A stretch of 64,000 bases of DNA from Erodium maritimum (GCA_963921825.1 OY997588.1:128743203-128807202); one strand, 5' to 3'. Shown: positions 32,901 to 46,129, numbered from the stretch's first letter. Numbers and translations: made by a program. The notes: a model not told the origin generated them from the letters alone.

Positions 32901-35900
32901 AGAAGCCATCAAAACGATAGGGAAGAATAAAAACTAAATGGGCAATGGATTAACCTATTGAAATACAATTGTCTGATGTAGAAGCTTGTGTAGATGCACT
33001 TGTACCCTCCCACCATTCATTAAGCCACTCACTGAACATTGTGTTTTTTGTTGCCTGTTTCCATGTGTCCATCATTTTATTCTGCTCCTCTTGAGTAAGC
33101 GCAGAAGTTACCCATGGCAACATTGATTGAAGTACTTCTGCACCTGTAGTACCAATTATTTGACCAACAAGTTTATCTTGTTCTTCTACAGAGAAATGCC
33201 TATCAAATAATGGCCACAACTCAAGTTCTTCTCTGAAAACATGCTGATCCAGTGTCACTCTTATGGATTTACACATGCCTTGAAGCTTGGTGGCAAGCTC
33301 ATTGTAATTCCGGAGAGCATCATCACCAAGTAAGGAACCAAACTTATCACCGTTTGTACCATTCAAGCAAGCATGCACTTCTCCCAGTTCAGTAAGTGTA
33401 GATGCAATATCTTCAAATAGTTTTTCTTCTTGCTTGTGATCCAGAGTGTATGAGTGGCTAACATTATGAAGAGTCTCTTTAGATTCCAATGCTGGAAATA
33501 CTATATCATCCTCTGCATTACTATGAGCTCTATACAAACCCCATAACAGACGGAACCTTCCCGTAAACTGCCTAAGAAATGTCTCATCACAATCATTAAG
33601 TTTTCCAGATTCCACATCCAGATACTCCAAGTCTTTGCGGATGGCCTTATGAAATTTGAATATGTTATCAATAGGTCTTGTTGTACATCCAACGTCTGTG
33701 GACATTAGATCTGTTTCCCAATTAAATAGACTGGAATTCAGGTAAGGTGGGCAAGGACTAAATGATAAGTTGCGCAAAGATTTGACTGCAGCAAGAGAAG
33801 TAACTCCTAATTTATTGCCATTCACTCCTAGCCCAGGGACACAGCAGGACCGACTACCACATGGCACTTTATGATTGTTTACCATTCTCCTTGGGCAAGA
33901 AGCACAACCATTTTTTCGTGAACTTGAACTACCAAGCTTAATAGATCTCTCTCCATCATCTGTTTCACTGGATTGGGCATATGAACTTTCCTCAGTAGAA
34001 AACCCATTATGTGATTGGTCTGCAGGACAACAGCCAAGAGCACTTGACGATAGGCAAACATCTTTGAAGCGACCTTTGCATGCCCAACCAGAAAAAAGAG
34101 TAACAAGAGCAGAATCCGACAGTGGAGCTGCATTAGACAATCAAGCAAGTCAAACATATGAAAAGAGCACATCACCATTCAATGAACATATTCTGCTAAA
34201 AGAAAAGAGGGGACAAGTATAGAACCTGCCATGTGCATATTCTGTAGAAAAGATCTTGCATTTTCATCATTAAGTGATCCTACCAACCATGGTAAGACAC
34301 GCTCAATCAATTTTAAGGGCATGACACACAAACTCTGATACAGAAGTTCTCGCTGTCTTTTGGGGCTAAAGTGCTTCCGTGCAAGTGGTAGAACCTAAAA
34401 TGCAGTGACTTCAGTTAGTGGCTCTCAGGATGGTAGAGCGAATTTCAGTTATGATTTCTAATTAAAATGAACACTAAAATTCTAATGCCTTGCAGCCCCC
34501 AGCCTCAATTCACACAAGGAAAAGGCACCTTCAGAGGAAAAACATAACACAAACCTGAACTTCTTCATTATGGAAATGCTTTTCTATTGTGTCCATTATT
34601 AGATCAGCATGTGAAGACAACTCTGCATAAAATTCTGCGGAAGATGAGTTGGCGCCAGCATTTTGGATACTCTCAATTAAGCACCTAAGCTTGTCAAAAT
34701 GGATTTCTTCTTCTGCATGCTCTTGGGCAAAAGAGAGTTCTGAATCCACGGCGGGGAATATAACTTTATCTTCAGCAATACTGTAGAATTGAAACAATAT
34801 TTTTTTAGCACAGTACCTAAGTCAGCATAGCATGTTGAGTATAAGAAGAAAAAAACTAAGATGCAAATATTAATAATACTTATTCAATCAAGCATTTTCG
34901 ATGTTTTGCCTGTTTCACACAGTTAGAGATCTCAGATCCAAGCATAACTAGAAGAAGAAGAAGAATCAATAGCCATATATGTCCACATGCAAAAAAAAAC
35001 AATTTTAATAAATAAGGCTATGAATAAAAAAAATGCACATTTCCCTCGACTTTTTATGCCACTAAAGCATTCTTTGAAACCATGGAATTTCATATCATTG
35101 GAAAAATAACATGATAAAATGCACATCAAAATCATACCTATGGAAGATGCAAACTTCAGCTATAAATTGCAGCCTCTTGTTGAATGAAGACAAGTCAGAA
35201 AAATCACCAGCAAGTTGTATCCTCCTAGCTGCCTCAGCTATATCAGTCAACTCTCTTTTAATAGCATTGTGCCAAAATAATATGTCATCAATAGGACAGG
35301 CCAAAGTGGAACTTGCAAGATCACAATCTAGCTCCAAATATTTCCTTTTACCAGCTCTTGAAGATTCACATGCACAGTGTCCTTTGTCAGCTACACTGCC
35401 TACAGCACTAGTTCCTGGGTCTTGACAGCATCGGATTTGAGTATTATCTTCACTACTTTTATTCTTGATATTCATTTTCACCCCATCCATCCAGCCAAAG
35501 ATAACCTACATCAATAAAAAATATCAGATAGCTTTTTTCTCATAGAGGCATTAAAAAATCAAAGAAACCTTGCATGTCAGTTCTCACCTGTTGAAGAAGC
35601 TTCTCTTGGGGTATTATCTTGCATAAACATTTACGCATATCACGATGTTCATCAGATGATATAGAGGAAGAAAGCCAAGGAAGAAACTCAGCCATCATAT
35701 TTACAGGAATACTACACAGAAACTGCCACACTAGCGATGCCTGCTCTTCGAATGAGAACTTCTCAATAAGCAACGGGAAGACCTGCCATTTTTTTAGAAT
35801 AACTAGTAAGATTTCAATAAAAGTTTCTCTAAAATCCAGAGGCTTAATTAGATGTTGGAAAAAGAATATGTGCAACTTGATTAAAGAACTAGCTGCATCA

Positions 35901-37929
35901 ATTGTGTGAAGATGAAAACAAGATGATATAAAAAGATTTATGCATATCACAGTCTACACAGAGTAATATAAGCAAAGATTGTTCTCTGACCTGGCAAATA
36001 TCAACTTGTGTAACATTCAAAATATTTGAGCAAGATGATACAAAAAACTACAATAGCCAGGGTACAACTTTAAGGTCTTCCCTAATACTGTTATTTGAGA
36101 ATGCAATGTCCACAATAAGATAGATAACACTTGGTGATGAAGCATAAAATAAAATATAGTAACATCAAATCACAGGATTAGACATGTTTACAGAAGTAAA
36201 TCATTTTGGCCATTTGACAAAACTTTAGAGATACCTAACTAACAGTGATGTATGTTATGTTTTCCAGCCATCTTATTTCTCAATGGCTAGCTAGTTCTTG
36301 GAAGACTATTTGCCTAACCAGCAAAAGTATATGCTGCATTCTATACAATTCTCATTTTGCCAAATATAATGCAAAATTTGAACCTAGAAGGCAGGACGAT
36401 AAAAAGAAATCTCGACCAACAACATTGATGACATCTAACAAGTGACAGAAACAAGGAAATTTTTACTTCCTACCCCACAAGGTCACTCAAGAGAGCCTTC
36501 TTAACGATTACACGGCTACAAACTGACATGCCCTTAACCATCACATTCTTGATAGTGCATAGAAAAAAAATCACGGATCCCAAAAGATGCCAAATGTCTC
36601 CTATAAGGTGAAAGGAAAGCATTACTTGAGGGATATTTGCAGAAATCAAGGGAAACAGGGATTAAATAGGGACTTTCCTCTATTTTAGGACAGGAATTAT
36701 GCTTCTGAAATATATATTGATAAGCACTTTAATGTGTATAAATTAGAAATTTAGAAATGAACAGTGTGGAAAACATATTATACATTCTGGAAATTAAACT
36801 TAATTACGAGTGAATATTCAATGTATTACATTTAGTATACGTGACCTTAGTGTAAAATACATAGTGCTATCATATAAATGAAAACGAAACAAACAAATAC
36901 CTGTTCTTCCTCTTTGGACATGTGCTGACTTATAGATGTTTGAAGTGCTCCAGTACAGGAGGCTAACTCTCTCCTATAACTTTCTTCATCTTGTGTATCT
37001 GAATTGAGCAGTTGATCCAATTGATCAAAGAGAACACCTTCTCCCTCATGCTCCAGGGAGTAGGTCCGTGCCACATTTTTCACACGAATGTCAAGAGCAG
37101 GAAAGATAACCTACAATTCCAAAGGGCATGCTATAAGAGTTTCCACATGTATAATATATAAACCAACTCAGAATAAAGGTCTAAATGTAAGCATATGTAA
37201 CTAACTGCCAGCAAGAACATTGCCAAGGAAAAAAGATAGTATACATTATTCTACTTGACATGTTAACAATACTAAGTAGCAATTGGCGTTTAATATCCAG
37301 GTAATGAATAAACTATATACTGTATGAAAGTAATGTCATATTGTAACATATGTTAACATTCCTACTAGTCTCAGCACCCAAAGTTGACCTGCAATAGTCA
37401 CCTCACACTCTACAAGCCTGCATTAGCAATCTCCAAAGTCACAATTAGCGGCCAGCATCACCAACCAAGGCCAATCACCAAGAAAACACTAATCGGAAAA
37501 CAAAGCACAAACACAAATCACATAGCCCAGCCTAGAAGTCCGTAAATTAAATCCGAATCCTTGTTTGTTTGGCTAGCATTCGAAAGGAAAACTAATCCCA
37601 AAACAGAAAATTGAGTGAGAAATGGCCCAATCTACCTCATCCTCGGCATTGCAGTGGTGCTTGTAAATGGCGCGAAGGAAGTGATAGCGTTCGAGCACGG
37701 GGGTGATGTGGCTGGCGGGTCTAGTGGCGAAGGCGACGGCGGCGCGGTGGAGGCGGTCGAGCTCGGAGCGGATGGCCTTGTGGAAGAACAAGAAGATGAG
37801 GATAGGGGATTTGAGGGCGGAGCATTTCAAGGCGGACTTGGAAGGAGATGGGTCGATAGGGTTGAGAGGACCGGCCATAATGGCGACGCCTCCGTCAAGG
37901 TGCTGAATCCCCGTCAATGGCGTGGCCAT
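29944..37929 (-). CDS. BTS: BRUTUS (BTS), hemerythrin RING zinc-finger E3 ubiquitin ligase
   Basis: Fourteen exons join in phase: 37929-37636, 37110-36901, 35782-35588, 35505-35138, 34780-34555, 34394-34226, 34127-32955, 32810-32639, 32562-32341, 32269-32132, 31671-31437, 31318-31259, 30204-30133 and 30051-29944. They total 1213 residues, near the roughly 1250 of Arabidopsis BTS. Three hemerythrin domains are visible, with HHCNAEDE (about 90), HSIAEDK (about 355) and HSNAEDD (near residue 700) among the iron ligands. Then come the CHY finger ([15 protein letters not shown]), the CTCHY finger ([11 protein letters not shown]), a RING-H2 (CPICCDDM...[12 protein letters not shown]...CPIC) and a C-terminal zinc ribbon (CNDCDKKG...[11 protein letters not shown]). 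BTS binds iron through hemerythrin and restrains the iron-deficiency response by promoting degradation of bHLH factors; it acts in the nucleus. Introns 10 and 12 contain internal duplications. All splice sites are GT-AG and no stop is found, so the gene looks functional. Confidence 0.96.
30393..31195. repeat. Diverged ~335-bp direct duplication in BTS intron 12
   Basis: Copy A, about 30393-30728, and copy B, about 30868-31193, share TTTGGAATCTTCATTG, CATTATCCAGGTTCAT, CAGTCTCCATAA-type phrases, TTACTTAATATGCATGC and CTCTTGCATTTCATTTTGGG in the same order with many substitutions. The period is near 475 bp; the segment between the copies is unrelated. Confidence 0.88.
31887..32096. repeat. 102-bp tandem duplication in BTS intron 10
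   Basis: ATTCAAAGACCAT begins at 31887 and again at 31989. Both copies run through CACTGACATAGTTAGCATGC and ACTATGCAGTCCATACTGC to GAACACTGAACCAT with very few differences, so the duplication is younger than that in intron 12. Confidence 0.92.
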
Positions 37930-38975
37930 TATATAATTGCGATGCAGAATCAGAGATCCATAAACCCTAGGAGAAGATGTTGCTCGTAATCGTATATCAT
38001 GTCAATCCTCTCGTACCAGAGCGTGCGGTTGGTGTGTGTGTTGAAGGAGGAGAAGCACAAGCACCAAAAGCCATGGCAGATAAAGCAGGAGGGGACATCT
38101 TATAGTTGCCACACGTGGCACCTATCGACCTACTTTCACTCATAGCAATATCAATATTTGCCTTTTCTCCTCTAAATTATTTTAATAAATTTTCCATTCC
38201 ATTTAAATACTTTCAAATGTAAATACAATTTTGTTTTGTCCTCTTCACGTTTCTTTCACAAAAATATTAATTACAGTTTGAATGAATATACAAATATCCG
38301 AGTGGAAGAACAATGTAAATTATAAACAAACAAGTCATGTGTTTTGAGAGAATTCTTTTATTTGTCAATGATGACTGTTCACGGCGTCAGTATCCGTGGG
38401 TAAAATAATATATGTTGCGGTTTAACGAAATTAAAATGCCATCCCGGTCCGAATGTTGAATTCGTTTGTGGTGGTTTCAAACCGCACCTTCTATTTCAAA
38501 AACAATCCAACATGACTCAGTGGTGGTCTAATCGATGAACGGATTAAAACAAGAGATTTTTTTTGGATGTGATATGGAGTTTTACTTTTTCTTTTTTTAA
38601 AACGAATAATTGGGAAATTACATTTCTGCGAACAAAAAATCATATAAAGTATGGCGTATAAGCCCTAGGTTTCGGATATTAGTCCGGGTCAACCGTACCA
38701 AGTCCAGCGCTCATAGACCTATAGAAATAGTCTACTTTTGAACGTAGACACTAACTCACGACATCCCCTTACCAGCATCTCAAAATAACAAAACATAATG
38801 TAAAAAGTCCAGCAAACGAAACGAAATTAACATCCCAACCTAACAGCGTAAGAATCATAATGTAAACAGGAACAAGGTGCTTTGATTGCGGATTTTCCGA
38901 GACCTCTCAACACCGGCAGTCCCGGGTCTGTGGGTAAAGTCCGTAGTCGGACCCTCCCACCCTCGTCGGGTCTTC
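37930..38975. other. BTS upstream region
   Basis: Holds the 5' flank of BTS (minus strand). No ORF of interest is present. I looked for palindromic iron-deficiency-type motifs and make no claim. The stretch 38550-38900 is plain non-coding sequence that leads into the LINE relic. Confidence 0.35.
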
Positions 38976-40706
38976 TCATTCCTGTGAAGGAGGTTGTATT
39001 GCCTCCACATGTGTAGTCTGCTCCTCCTTGTCCTCCCCTAGTTTGTGTTCTTGAGAGATGATGTCTGCCAGCTTCAGAGCTTTCTTCATATTATTAGGCT
39101 TGGCATACAGATGTCCGCTCCTATTCTTTGTCTTGGCCTTCATCGCCTTTGATCTTATGGGACCTGCACCTCCAGAATGGCCATGAGGTTCCTTTTGCTT
39201 CCCTAATATCAGGGTCAAATCACCTGCATGTAAATCCGGACAAAAAATGCTCCCAGGATTTTCAATATTAGCCACGTTGTCAGACTTTGTGATACCCAAT
39301 TGTCCCCCTAATTCTCCTAATGGGCCTCCTTTCAGTTTAGATAGTGCCCACTCTGGGGCATCTTTAGCCATGTTGTTAGACTTCGACCTAGTGTTCTCCC
39401 GTCCTTGTAGAGGCTGAGGCCTTGTAGGAGGGGCTAAAGAGATTCTGTTGGTACCTTCCCGGGAGCCTTCCTTAACCCTCCGGCTCGGGTTCAAGGTAAG
39501 GGATGTCAGGAGATCATCGACTGATGAATCCCGGGTAACTTTCGGGGACTTCCAGATGGTGTTGAGCAGGCGATCCACATCCAGGTGTTTAGGTACCCTG
39601 ATGGAATCGTCATAGCGAACTTCCTCTCAGCCAATTCCTGGGAGGTGGGTCGTACAATCAGGTATCCGATGTGTGAGCCTACCACAACGAGTACAAAAAT
39701 CCGGTAGCCTCTCATATTGCAATTCTACCAGCGAGGAATGAGTATTGCTAGGGAATCGAAGACGAATACGTTTGTGTAACGGTTGACTCAGATCCAAGCT
39801 AACCCTCATCAACAAAAAATAATCACCCTGACGTACAGAAGGAATAGGGGCAGTAGTTACCTGAGTTCCCATATAGGATGCAAGTAGGTCACGAACTCGG
39901 GCATTTCGGGCATCCCCTGGGACGTTCAGGGCTCGAACCCCGATTTCCATATATCCAAATTGGATATCGCTTGGTTGCACACAAGCCAGGAGCGGAGCTA
40001 GAAACACCAGGTATTTTTTAAAACCCCAGGGTCCACGATGTCAGATAGTATCTCTGGTTTCTTGGGATGGGAAGTGAAACTCGACCACTTCTTTTGATAG
40101 GTATTCGATCTGGAGTCCATCCACCTTCCAGTGCTAGAGCATAAGGTCGTAGAAAGCGTTTTGGTTGTGGCGCCCCACTCCGGCGACTCGTTCCGCAAGT
40201 GAAAAGAGATAACGGTCATTGACAACCGCCGGAATGGCTTCCATCGAGATGTCCAAAATCTTGTCCTCATCCTCCCAATCCGGCACCGGCTCGAAGGGTC
40301 TCGTTGGAAGTCTGGTCAGATTTGTAGCGGACCTAGCCGCCTTTGTAGAATATCCGACTGGATTTTCAGCATACTTGGCCGGATCTGCAGATGACATGGC
40401 TGGATCCGCAAGTACGAGAGCAGATTAGATCGAAAGTGGGATCTCTGATATAACTTGCGGACGGGAGAAGCTCCGATCAGTTTTGGTGTGGGGGCGGCGG
40501 AGCGCCATCCAAGTCGGGGCTTGTTCCTTGTCAGCAGATCGGGGCCCCGAGGATGCGTGGTTTCCAGTGTCACTCAGTTGCGTTTGAAACGGAATAGTAT
40601 CTGGTTGGACCGACATCGGTGGGGGGGAGTTCATGTTAGGGAGGAAGCGGAGGGAGGTCTGCTTCTCCGTTTGTGGTTGTGGTGATTGAGGGTGGTCGGA
40701 CGCCAT
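38976..40706 (-). pseudogene. LINE ORF1 (DUF4283 plus CCHC zinc knuckle), frame-broken
   Basis: Reading minus strand from 40706 (MASDHPQSPQPQTEK), pieces occur in order: a proline-rich head; a segment with SLAERVAGVGRHNQNAFYDL; a DUF4283-like segment with FPSQETRD; then the linker and zinc knuckle FCTRCGRLTHRIPDC (CX2CX4HX4C complete) at about 39670; and a basic, variable tail ending at the stop near 38976. At least three frame changes separate them. The product of intact relatives binds LINE RNA. No endonuclease or reverse transcriptase follows at 38975-38600, so this copy is 3'-truncated or deleted. Confidence 0.75.
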
Positions 40707-41009
40707 AGAAATGGATGTCGAAGGTGTGGAGACAACGTGAGGAAAAGGGGGAAAAACCTAAACGGTTCAGATAATAACCCTAAGGTTCGTAATTTACTTT
40801 AATTGGTCTACAATCATTACAAATCTAGTACTGTCAGCAAAAAGGATTGTCGTCTCTGCTTTGAAACCTTAGGAAGTCAGAATTAGAGTTTTGCCGGTTT
40901 TGTTTCAGAATCGTGCAAAATTGGTGTCAACACTTGTTTGGTTGTGTTCTCTATTCTATCTGGGTCGTGAGTGCTAGTGGTACCAATAGCAATTGTGCGA
41001 AGAGTGATC
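40707..41009. other. Gap between two divergent LINE relics
   Basis: Contains no recognisable domain. It separates the minus-strand LINE ORF1 (starting 40706) from the plus-strand LINE ORF1 (starting 41010), so the two elements are head to head. Confidence 0.4.
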
Positions 41010-42330
41010 ATGGGAAAACAGGAAGATGAGGGGATTGAGGGTTTGGGTGATCGGTTTGGGGGTTTCACCATTGAGGAAGAACTGGTGATACCGGAGGAGG
41101 GGTTGAATGAGGAAGGGGATAAATATAAGTATGCTTTGGAAGGGAAACTGTTAACACATGAAGGATAAAATAATAAAACAACATTCATGGAGGTAATGAG
41201 AAATTCAAGCAATAGTAGAGGTCTGGTGATCGAGCCTTTAGCCAAAGATATTTTTGTCTTCTTCTTCAATTCGGCTAGGGCAAAGAAGAAATTTTTGGAA
41301 TTGGAACCATGGTTTTTCAATAATAGCCCAATTTGTTTCACAGAGTTTACACACGATGATAACCCAAAACAATAGAAGTACTCAGAGATCTCAGTGTGGG
41401 TACAAGCTTCTAACTTGCCCTTCAAAACTATGACTAAGAAAGTTGGTACTCATATTGGGAATCACATTAGGCATACTATGGACGTGGAATGCAAGAAGGC
41501 TGGGCGAGCTTGGCAGGACCACATTCGCATTAGGGTCAGATAGGACGTGTCGAAACCATTGAGGAGAAGAGTCAAGGCCATGATGGGCGAAAATATGGTA
41601 CATACCTGGGTTCCTTTGCAATATGAGATGATTCAGGACTTTTGTTATGTATGTGGTAAATTGGGACATACGATGACAGACAATGAGTAGTATGTCGAGG
41701 ATCAAGATGAGGATAGTCTGCCATATGGTCCATATCTAAGGGCTGGTTTGAGTAGAAGGGGAGGGTGATTTATACTGAGTCTATAGGAGAGGAGTGGTGG
41801 TCCTTAGGAGAGTGAGGACGATTCAGAGACAAGGGGAATAGTATCGGTATCAAAGACTGTGTCCTCAGCAAAGACATGAAGGGGAGGAATAGAATTGAGG
41901 GGATACGTAGCCTCGGAGAATCGAGTGTAGATTTTGACTGCACATAGCCTGCTAGAACTCAGAATCATGTGGAAGGGTCAAGGGGGGTGTGGGGGAGAAC
42001 TCGGATGATAGTGGCATCGGGAATTGGTGTCGAAAGGGTAGTGAGAGGGATTTGGAAAGAGAAGCAAAGAAGAAGAGGGTGATATCAGTGAGTAAGGGGG
42101 AGTGGGAGTCCACAAACGTCGGAGGGGAGAGCTCTGATGCTCGCCACTCAGGAACTATCAGACGAAAGGCTCTTAATAAAGGAAATGAAGTTGACTTGAA
42201 TGAAATCCTAGTGGAGGAGGAAGCAGACTTTGTAACGGGAGGTCCAAGGGTCTGGAGCAAGAAGGGAGTTATAGGAACACTGAACTCAGCCAATATGACC
42301 AATGAAGGGAGTGAAAAGAGATTCTGAAGA
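41010..42330 (+). pseudogene. LINE ORF1, second family, decayed
   Basis: From ATG at 41010 (MGKQEDEGIEGLGDRF) to 41160, then a DUF4283-like stretch VFFFNSARAKKKFLELEPWF at 41190-41375, then a zinc-knuckle remnant FCYVCGKLGHTMTDNE at about 41640-41690. In the knuckle the last cysteine is replaced (DN instead of DC). The rest (to 42327) is an acidic/basic spacer in several frames. Multiple stops make it non-functional. The strand and spacing fit with the endonuclease fragment immediately downstream. Confidence 0.7.
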
Positions 42331-42505
42331 CTCATTCGCTAGGGAAGGGATTCTGTGGACATATTATAGTGCATGATCCTACAACACGGAAGAGGAAAGG
42401 TGTGTTTGTTGATCAGCAAATGCCTTTTGGGATGTCAATTCTTGAGACCCAAGATGACTCAATGATAGTTTTGGCGAGATTTGCTAAGCAACCCCGCCAA
42501 GCCCA

Positions 42506-43390
42506 ATGATTCTGCATGCATGGAACTGTCGAGGGTTGGGAACTCTTGGACAAAACAGTTTCTTTTCGAGCTTATAGCTCAAAAGAAACCCGAGATCATA
42601 TTCTTGTCGGAGACTAAATGCAGAAATGATGTGATTGATTGTTTGAAAGCTATCCTAAGAATTGAAGGATCATTTGATGTGGACGATAAGGGAGGTAAAG
42701 GAGGTCTGGCATTATTCTGGAAATATAAGAATGAGGGGTTTTTGCAGACTTTTTCAATCAACCATATCGATCTAATAGTAAATAACATGGAAGGGCATCA
42801 GGTTAGGGTCACTGGTATTTATGGTGAACCGAGGAGGGACAAAAGATGGGAGACATGGAATTTGATACGGTCTTTGGATCAAATGTCTTCCCTCCCTTAG
42901 ACATTACTTGAGGATTAATAATATACTATCGAATGTTGACATGAGAGGTGGTATGCCTTATCCAAGACATTTACTTCAGGGGTTTAGAAGGGCATTGGAT
43001 GAGGGGGTTTGAAATATTTACATATTGAAGGTCACCGATACACATGGGAAATGAGGAGACAAAGCTCGAATCGTACCGAAATTCAACTAGACAAGGCCGC
43101 AATCAACATGAGCTGGGAGAGATTGTACCCAGATACAAGACTATTATATGGGGGTTTGTCTACTTCGGATCATACCCCCATTATAGTGTTAGGAAAAGGA
43201 AGTTTTATGGTGGTCAAACTAAGAGGCTTCGGTTTGAGGAGGCGTGGTGTAGAAAAGCGGAATGCGAGTAGTTGATCCGCACGACAAGTAGAATGGCAGG
43301 ACATTGGGGATAGGTTGGCCAGGATAGTTGAAAAATTAAGTCACTAGGCAGTTGAGAACCCAGACCCAATAACAAGCAGATTCAGGATGT
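42506..43390 (+). pseudogene. LINE ORF2 endonuclease fragment (exonuclease-endonuclease-phosphatase fold)
   Basis: Begins MILHAWNCRGLG at 42506, the usual start of plant L1 ORF2. A frame change near 42550 leads to EIIFLSETKCRND (catalytic Glu region) and VTGIYGEPRRDKRWETW, and another near 42900 to GHRYTWEMRR and LSTSDHTPIIV, which keeps the SDH catalytic motif at about 43160. Reverse transcriptase is absent: the sequence jumps at about 43390 to LINE 3' tail sequence. The element is therefore internally deleted as well as frame-broken. Confidence 0.8.
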
Positions 43391-44245
43391 TCGGGTGTTG
43401 GCCACCGGTAAATCCTCCCTATTGGCTGATTTGATCTTGGTAGACGATTTAGGTGTCAGATCTGTCTGGTTCGGGTTGGCTCGTGCTCGGTATAACTACA
43501 GGCCTTCCCCTTTGGGTCCTCTCTTGGTGTTGACCGACGATGGGTTACCGGTTATGGTTTCGGAACACTCAGCTCGAGTTCCATCCTCAGAAGTTGGAAG
43601 TGATGTCTTACTACTACCGGCTTAGAGGTCTGAGCTCGTATTCGGTAGAATTATCGGTCCTCCCCCGTTGGACCTTATCTCAGTGTTGATCACAATTAGG
43701 TTTTGGAGGGCTGAGTACGTGTTCCATCGCCTGATCAGCCCTTGCGGTCTCGACTGAGGAGCGTCTCTCGGGTCATTGGAGGTGTTTAGTTTCAGCTTTG
43801 GTCGTGGGTTATGCTTCTTCATCCTACCGGGTGTGGATCGTTGCAGAACTGCTCTAACTAATTCTGATGGTTCATTTGGTTCCTCTTGTGCTTAATGATT
43901 GGAAAATTTGGGTTATAAACCCTTTTTTGTGCGCTTCATGGTTGCGAAATTCGGGTGTCAGACATTCTTTTACTTGTTTTACGTTTCATGGTTGTAATAT
44001 CTGGTTATTTAGACCTTCTTTGTTTGGTTTGCTCCTATGTTGGGACGCCGAAGTTCTTTGTATAAGAATATTCTTTCATGTATCAGGTTACTCCCTTTGT
44101 TGGGTCTGTCTTGAGGCCGAACTATTATGTCAGTGCTTCACTTTCAGATCTATAACTAGACCAACTTCATCATGTACTCCTCTTTTACTTTATTAAAGGT
44201 TTTAATTTAAATATTTACCTTACTGATCAATGAAAAAAAAACAAG
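43391..44245 (+). mobile_element. LINE 3' segment with A-tail
   Basis: Contains CAGGCCTTCCCCTTTGGGTC (about 43500) shared with 26810-26850, several GGTTATGGTTTCGG-type phrases and GCTTCATGGTTG phrases (compare 27140-27190). It ends CTTACTGATCAATGAAAAAAAA near 44235. It may be the tail of the LINE starting at 41010 after an internal deletion. Confidence 0.6.
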
Positions 44246-46129
44246 TTGAATAAGGAGAGCTTAAGATTTTCATGTCTCTTTTGTGGATCAGTAGGCTGGT
44301 ATCTTTACAAAACCTCTCATAAATGATCGTATGGCTCTTCTTCGAAACAAGTTACAAGTTCGTTTCGTCCCTAAAATTATTGGGGGTGTTATGGTTAACA
44401 ATATTTGCTCATCATATGAACCTACTTTCCTAAGTCATACGGAATATGTTAACGTTACTTGTTGATACTTGTGGATAACGTGTCTTGCATTTAGTGGCGG
44501 ACTTAAGGGGGACCCGGGGGGCACGTCCCCAACAATTATTGACGTAAATGTTATTTTTACGTCAATTATTTCTACAAAAAACTCGATGCCCCTCTTACTA
44601 AAGAAAACTAAATCCACCACTGCTTGCAGTCAGGGATCATTCAGTTACATTGTATTGTGTATATATATAGCCTATGTGAGTCAATGATTAGAGATACAGA
44701 ATCAATACAAACATACATTCTCGTTACATGTATGTATCATGGATCATCAACTATTGAATCCATCTTCCATGATTAGTTAAAGAAAAACAATGCACCACAA
44801 TAATAAGAATGAACAAGACGAAAGGAATCTATGTACAGCATGGTATCAATCGTGCTCCATAACATACAATTTTTCAGAATTTAGTACTACATGCACCACT
44901 GGGAAGTATATATAACTATATCATTTTGTATCACCAACTTTTGGTCCACAATATACCAAGTTAATTATAGTTTAACATGTGTGAGTTAGATAAAATTATT
45001 AGAATAAAGATCATGAGTTAGTTTGGTCTCTTGAGAAAGTGACTGATGTAGTACTAATTATAGTTTTTGTCGTTGTTCAAAAATGGATTGAAATAGTCAC
45101 AATAAGTCAACTGTTGAATGAATATGCTAACAGACCAAGCATGATGATAAGAATGAATGTCACCAAAAATTATTTTGATTGTACATATTATATGTAAAAA
45201 TAGGAACGTGTAATTATGATTTTGCAATTCGTTTGATCAAGAGTGTGAACTATTTTCGTCTGCTTTGTACTAGCTTTAGTTAGTGCCCACGCACTACTGA
45301 GTCTGTGTGGAGATTAAAAGAAGGTAAAATGTTGAATTAAGAAGAAGATATGAGGGCAGATAAATCCGAGAAAAGATACTAAAACTATGCGCAACACGTC
45401 CAACAGCAGCATTAATAATCATTATTAAACAAAGAAATTAGGAGATGATAAGTGTGGAATGCTCATGTTTGGCACACATCTCGCATTAATTATTTGACAC
45501 TAACCCTCCATAGACAAGTTGGCCATTAAAATCTTAAAGCTGTCGTTTTCAAACCCATTTTCTATAATCAGCAGTCATCTATTGGTTCTGAAAATCAATG
45601 ATTGGGAGTGAACCATTGAGGTTGTGGATAAGTTAAGGAAGGAGACTGGTTAAGTGCGGTATGTAATTTGCCTTTTAAGCTTAGGGGTGTGGATTAGTCC
45701 ACTAAACCAGATCTCAAATCCATATATTATCAAAAGTTGACCTCCACTTGACTTAAATTCATCCAGACCATGCATATCTAGTGGGGGGAGAGTGGTTTTT
45801 AATGTTATAATATTAATACACGAAAGAGTATGGTTGTAGGAAATGGGTCAAAGCAAAACTCTGGTGAATATGCAAAAGTTGAGAGAGCATGCAAGTCCAA
45901 GTGGCAAGTGGTTAACGTTTGTACGTAGCACTATGAAATGTCTTTACTTTGAGAAAAGAAGGCAAATCCTCCTTCCTGTTTATTTGGACTGTTTCTGTAT
46001 TATTCAGGCAACAATGTTGGATAAGGTTTAGCTGAAGTTGACATGACTATTTCCAACTGGTTTTGTCTTCTAGGTGCATCGCGGACTCAGACCACACCAC
46101 ACCACACACAGAAAAGAAATAAAAGAACA
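44246..46129. other. Intergenic stretch, no gene recognised
   Basis: AT-rich unique-looking DNA. I found no domain-bearing frame, no terminal inverted repeats and no splice-phase-consistent exon set. An ACCAC/CACCAC short run lies just before the tRNA gene (46091-46108). Confidence 0.4.
46110..46129 (-). terminator. T-rich polymerase III termination tract of the tRNA-Ile gene
   Basis: Immediately downstream on the minus strand the sequence reads TTCTTTTATTTCTTTTC, which supplies runs of four T residues. Confidence 0.6.

Noticed and set aside
37615-37989. 124-residue plus-strand frame over the BTS start
   Set aside because: It is antisense to BTS exon 1, whose protein matches the family from its first residue.
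40883-41425. 180-residue minus-strand frame
   Set aside because: It is antisense to the plus-strand LINE ORF1, which has the recognisable domain on the other strand.
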